A stretch of 20,233 nt of DNA from a virus, in IMG/VR virus record IMGVR_UViG_3300025009_000416, positions 1 through 20,233 of that record; one strand, written 5' to 3'. Position numbers and translations under genes: made by a program. Shown here piece by piece: positions 19,066 to 20,233 of this stretch; the first letter of the stretch is position 1, and each line of letters opens with the position of its first letter. The notes beneath the pieces were generated by a model. That model was not told the origin of the DNA, searched no databases, and worked only from the letters and a program-made list of their open reading frames with translations.

Positions 19066-20233
19066 ATGAAGAGAATTCTTTTTGTAGGGGACCATCCGGT
19101 AGGACAGTCAGGAAACTCCTACATGTTGAAAAACCTGATGATCCAAGTGAATAGAGATGAATATGATATCTCTTGTTTCGCTGGAAATGCAGTTGATTTT
19201 GATCCTTTTGCTCTCCTTCCTTGCAATGTCATAACGTCAAGCAATCCGGGTGACGATTTTGGCCAAACCAAACTCCTTACCATTCTGAAAAATGCTTCTT
19301 TTGATCTCATGGTTTCTGTCGGAATAGATATTTGGCATTTCCACAGAATTTTTGGAGAAATAAAAGAGCTGAAGAAAAACAAAGGATTGAAATGGCTTGC
19401 TATTTTTCCTTATGAATTACATCAGGTTAGAAAAGATTGGGTAGAGTGGATCAAGTTGGTTGACTTTCCCTATGTGTATTCAATGTATGGTTACAACAAA
19501 CTGAAAGATCATATCCCTAATATACAATACTTCCGACCTGTCCTTGATAACGCTCATTTGTTCACACCTGCTTCCCCTGAAAAGAGAGATGTTCTTAGGA
19601 AACATTACTTTGGTAATTTTGATGGAGATAAGAAATTTGTATTTGGTTTTGTGGGTGTGAATCAAATACGAAAAGATCCGCAAAAGATCATCAAAGCATT
19701 TTTTGAGGTCAAAAAATCCAATCCCGGGATAGCTCTTTACTTGCACACGAATGTGGGATCAGGAGTGTATAATCTTGCTAGGTTTGTAGCAGATCAGGAT
19801 GCTAAACCTGGTGATATTTATGTGAAGAACCAGAATCAGGATTGTTCAAGAACTAAATTGGTAGAGATTTACCAAGCCATGGATTGTTTAGTAAACGCTT
19901 CCTATCAAGAAGGTTTGAGTTGGACTTTATTGGAAGCAATGCTCTGTAAAACACCTGTTATAGCTTCTGATAATACTTCTCAGACAGAATTGATAAATGA
20001 AGGTTGTGGTATGAGGGTTCCTTCGACCGAACTTGCTTATGTCCCTCTAATAACTGAGAACGGAATGTCTTACGTCGAGTCAAAAGCTGTAAGTTGTGAA
20101 GCTCTCATTCATACTATGAGATTGGCATTAAAGGAAAATCATTCCCAAAGAGTGACATCAGCTTACAAAAAAGCAAAAGATTGGGTTGAAAATTCCGGTA
20201 ATATGAATGATCTGCTGAACTCCACTTTTGATT
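19066..20233 (+). CDS. GT-B glycosyltransferase, family 4-like (3' end cut)
   Basis: At least 389 residues, running off the window without a stop. A GT-B fold is indicated by an N-terminal KRILFVGDHPVGQSGNSYM, a mid-protein FGFVGVNQIRKDPQKIIKAF nucleotide-binding start near residue 200, and the EGLSWTLLEAM motif with E282 and E290 (E-x7-E), followed by PVIASDNTSQTEL. It would transfer a sugar from a nucleotide donor. The acceptor could be a virion protein, phage DNA or host surface glycan. The start ATG at 19066 has GGGAG upstream. It lies inside the structural operon in the same direction. Confidence 0.8.
   Translation, partial: MKRILFVGDHPVGQSGNSYMLKNLMIQVNRDEYDISCFAGNAVDFDPFALLPCNVITSSNPGDDFGQTKLLTILKNASFDLMVSVGIDIWHFHRIFGEIKELKKNKGLKWLAIFPYELHQVRKDWVEWIKLVDFPYVYSMYGYNKLKDHIPNIQYFRPVLDNAHLFTPASPEKRDVLRKHYFGNFDGDKKFVFGFVGVNQIRKDPQKIIKAFFEVKKSNPGIALYLHTNVGSGVYNLARFVADQDAKPGDIYVKNQNQDCSRTKLVEIYQAMDCLVNASYQEGLSWTLLEAMLCKTPVIASDNTSQTELINEGCGMRVPSTELAYVPLITENGMSYVESKAVSCEALIHTMRLALKENHSQRVTSAYKKAKDWVENSGNMNDLLNSTFD

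Noticed and set aside
1-20233. Genome-wide amber recoding
   Set aside because: Two repeat-protein genes end in TAG directly inside terminator hairpins, other TAG stops are backed by TGA or TAA within a few codons, and all late genes are full length under the standard code. Only three local cases remain.

Overview
This window looks like part of the genome of a tailed double-stranded DNA phage (Caudoviricetes) or prophage. The right half is a canonical head-morphogenesis block: small and large terminase, portal, S49 protease with scaffold, decoration protein, gpE-type major capsid protein and connector genes. The left half is a run of small genes on the opposite strand. Strong AGGAG-type ribosome binding sites precede most genes and the sequence is moderately AT-rich. 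A Bacillota-like anaerobic host is plausible, but the sequence does not prove it. No integrase, lysis, tail or replication gene lies in the window.

Layout. (1) 1-3930, minus strand: two paralogous repeat proteins (57-860 and 2045-2815) flank a gene with a cysteine cluster and a helix-turn-helix-like end (1109-1948). All three share an identical 24-bp translation leader, and each is followed by a hairpin terminator. Further upstream are a small hypothetical gene (2919-3122), an ambiguous stretch with an in-frame amber codon (3106-3330), and a second gene with the same FGHRIG DNA-binding-like domain (3372-3809), whose leader holds two overlapping inverted repeats. (2) 3931-6240 is about 2.3 kb without a convincing gene. 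Its left part (4026-4578) folds on paper into three multibranched domains closed by perfect or near-perfect long-range helices, a good candidate for a large structured RNA. The rest holds palindromes, iteron-like words, a C-poor repetitive stretch, a GC-rich hairpin and a G-quadruplex motif. (3) 6243-9103, minus strand: a tight, translationally coupled array of very small genes, including a double-HTH protein, an HNH-like homing-endonuclease relative, two single-TM proteins and several Cys-pair proteins. (4) 9104-9252 is the divergent promoter region. (5) 9253-20233, plus strand: the packaging and capsid genes, ending in a glycosyltransferase cut by the window edge.

How it works together. The plus-strand genes form the DNA-packaging and procapsid-assembly pathway: terminase docks on the portal, protease and scaffold shape and mature the head, gpE and decoration protein build the shell, and adaptor proteins close it. 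Two copies of a promoter-like element (9171 and 11834) probably drive this operon. The minus-strand genes are likely early or accessory functions. The most unusual parts are the duplicated repeat-protein cassettes and the large gene-free structured region. Three places where an amber codon interrupts a frame that stays open and coding-like are also worth checking.
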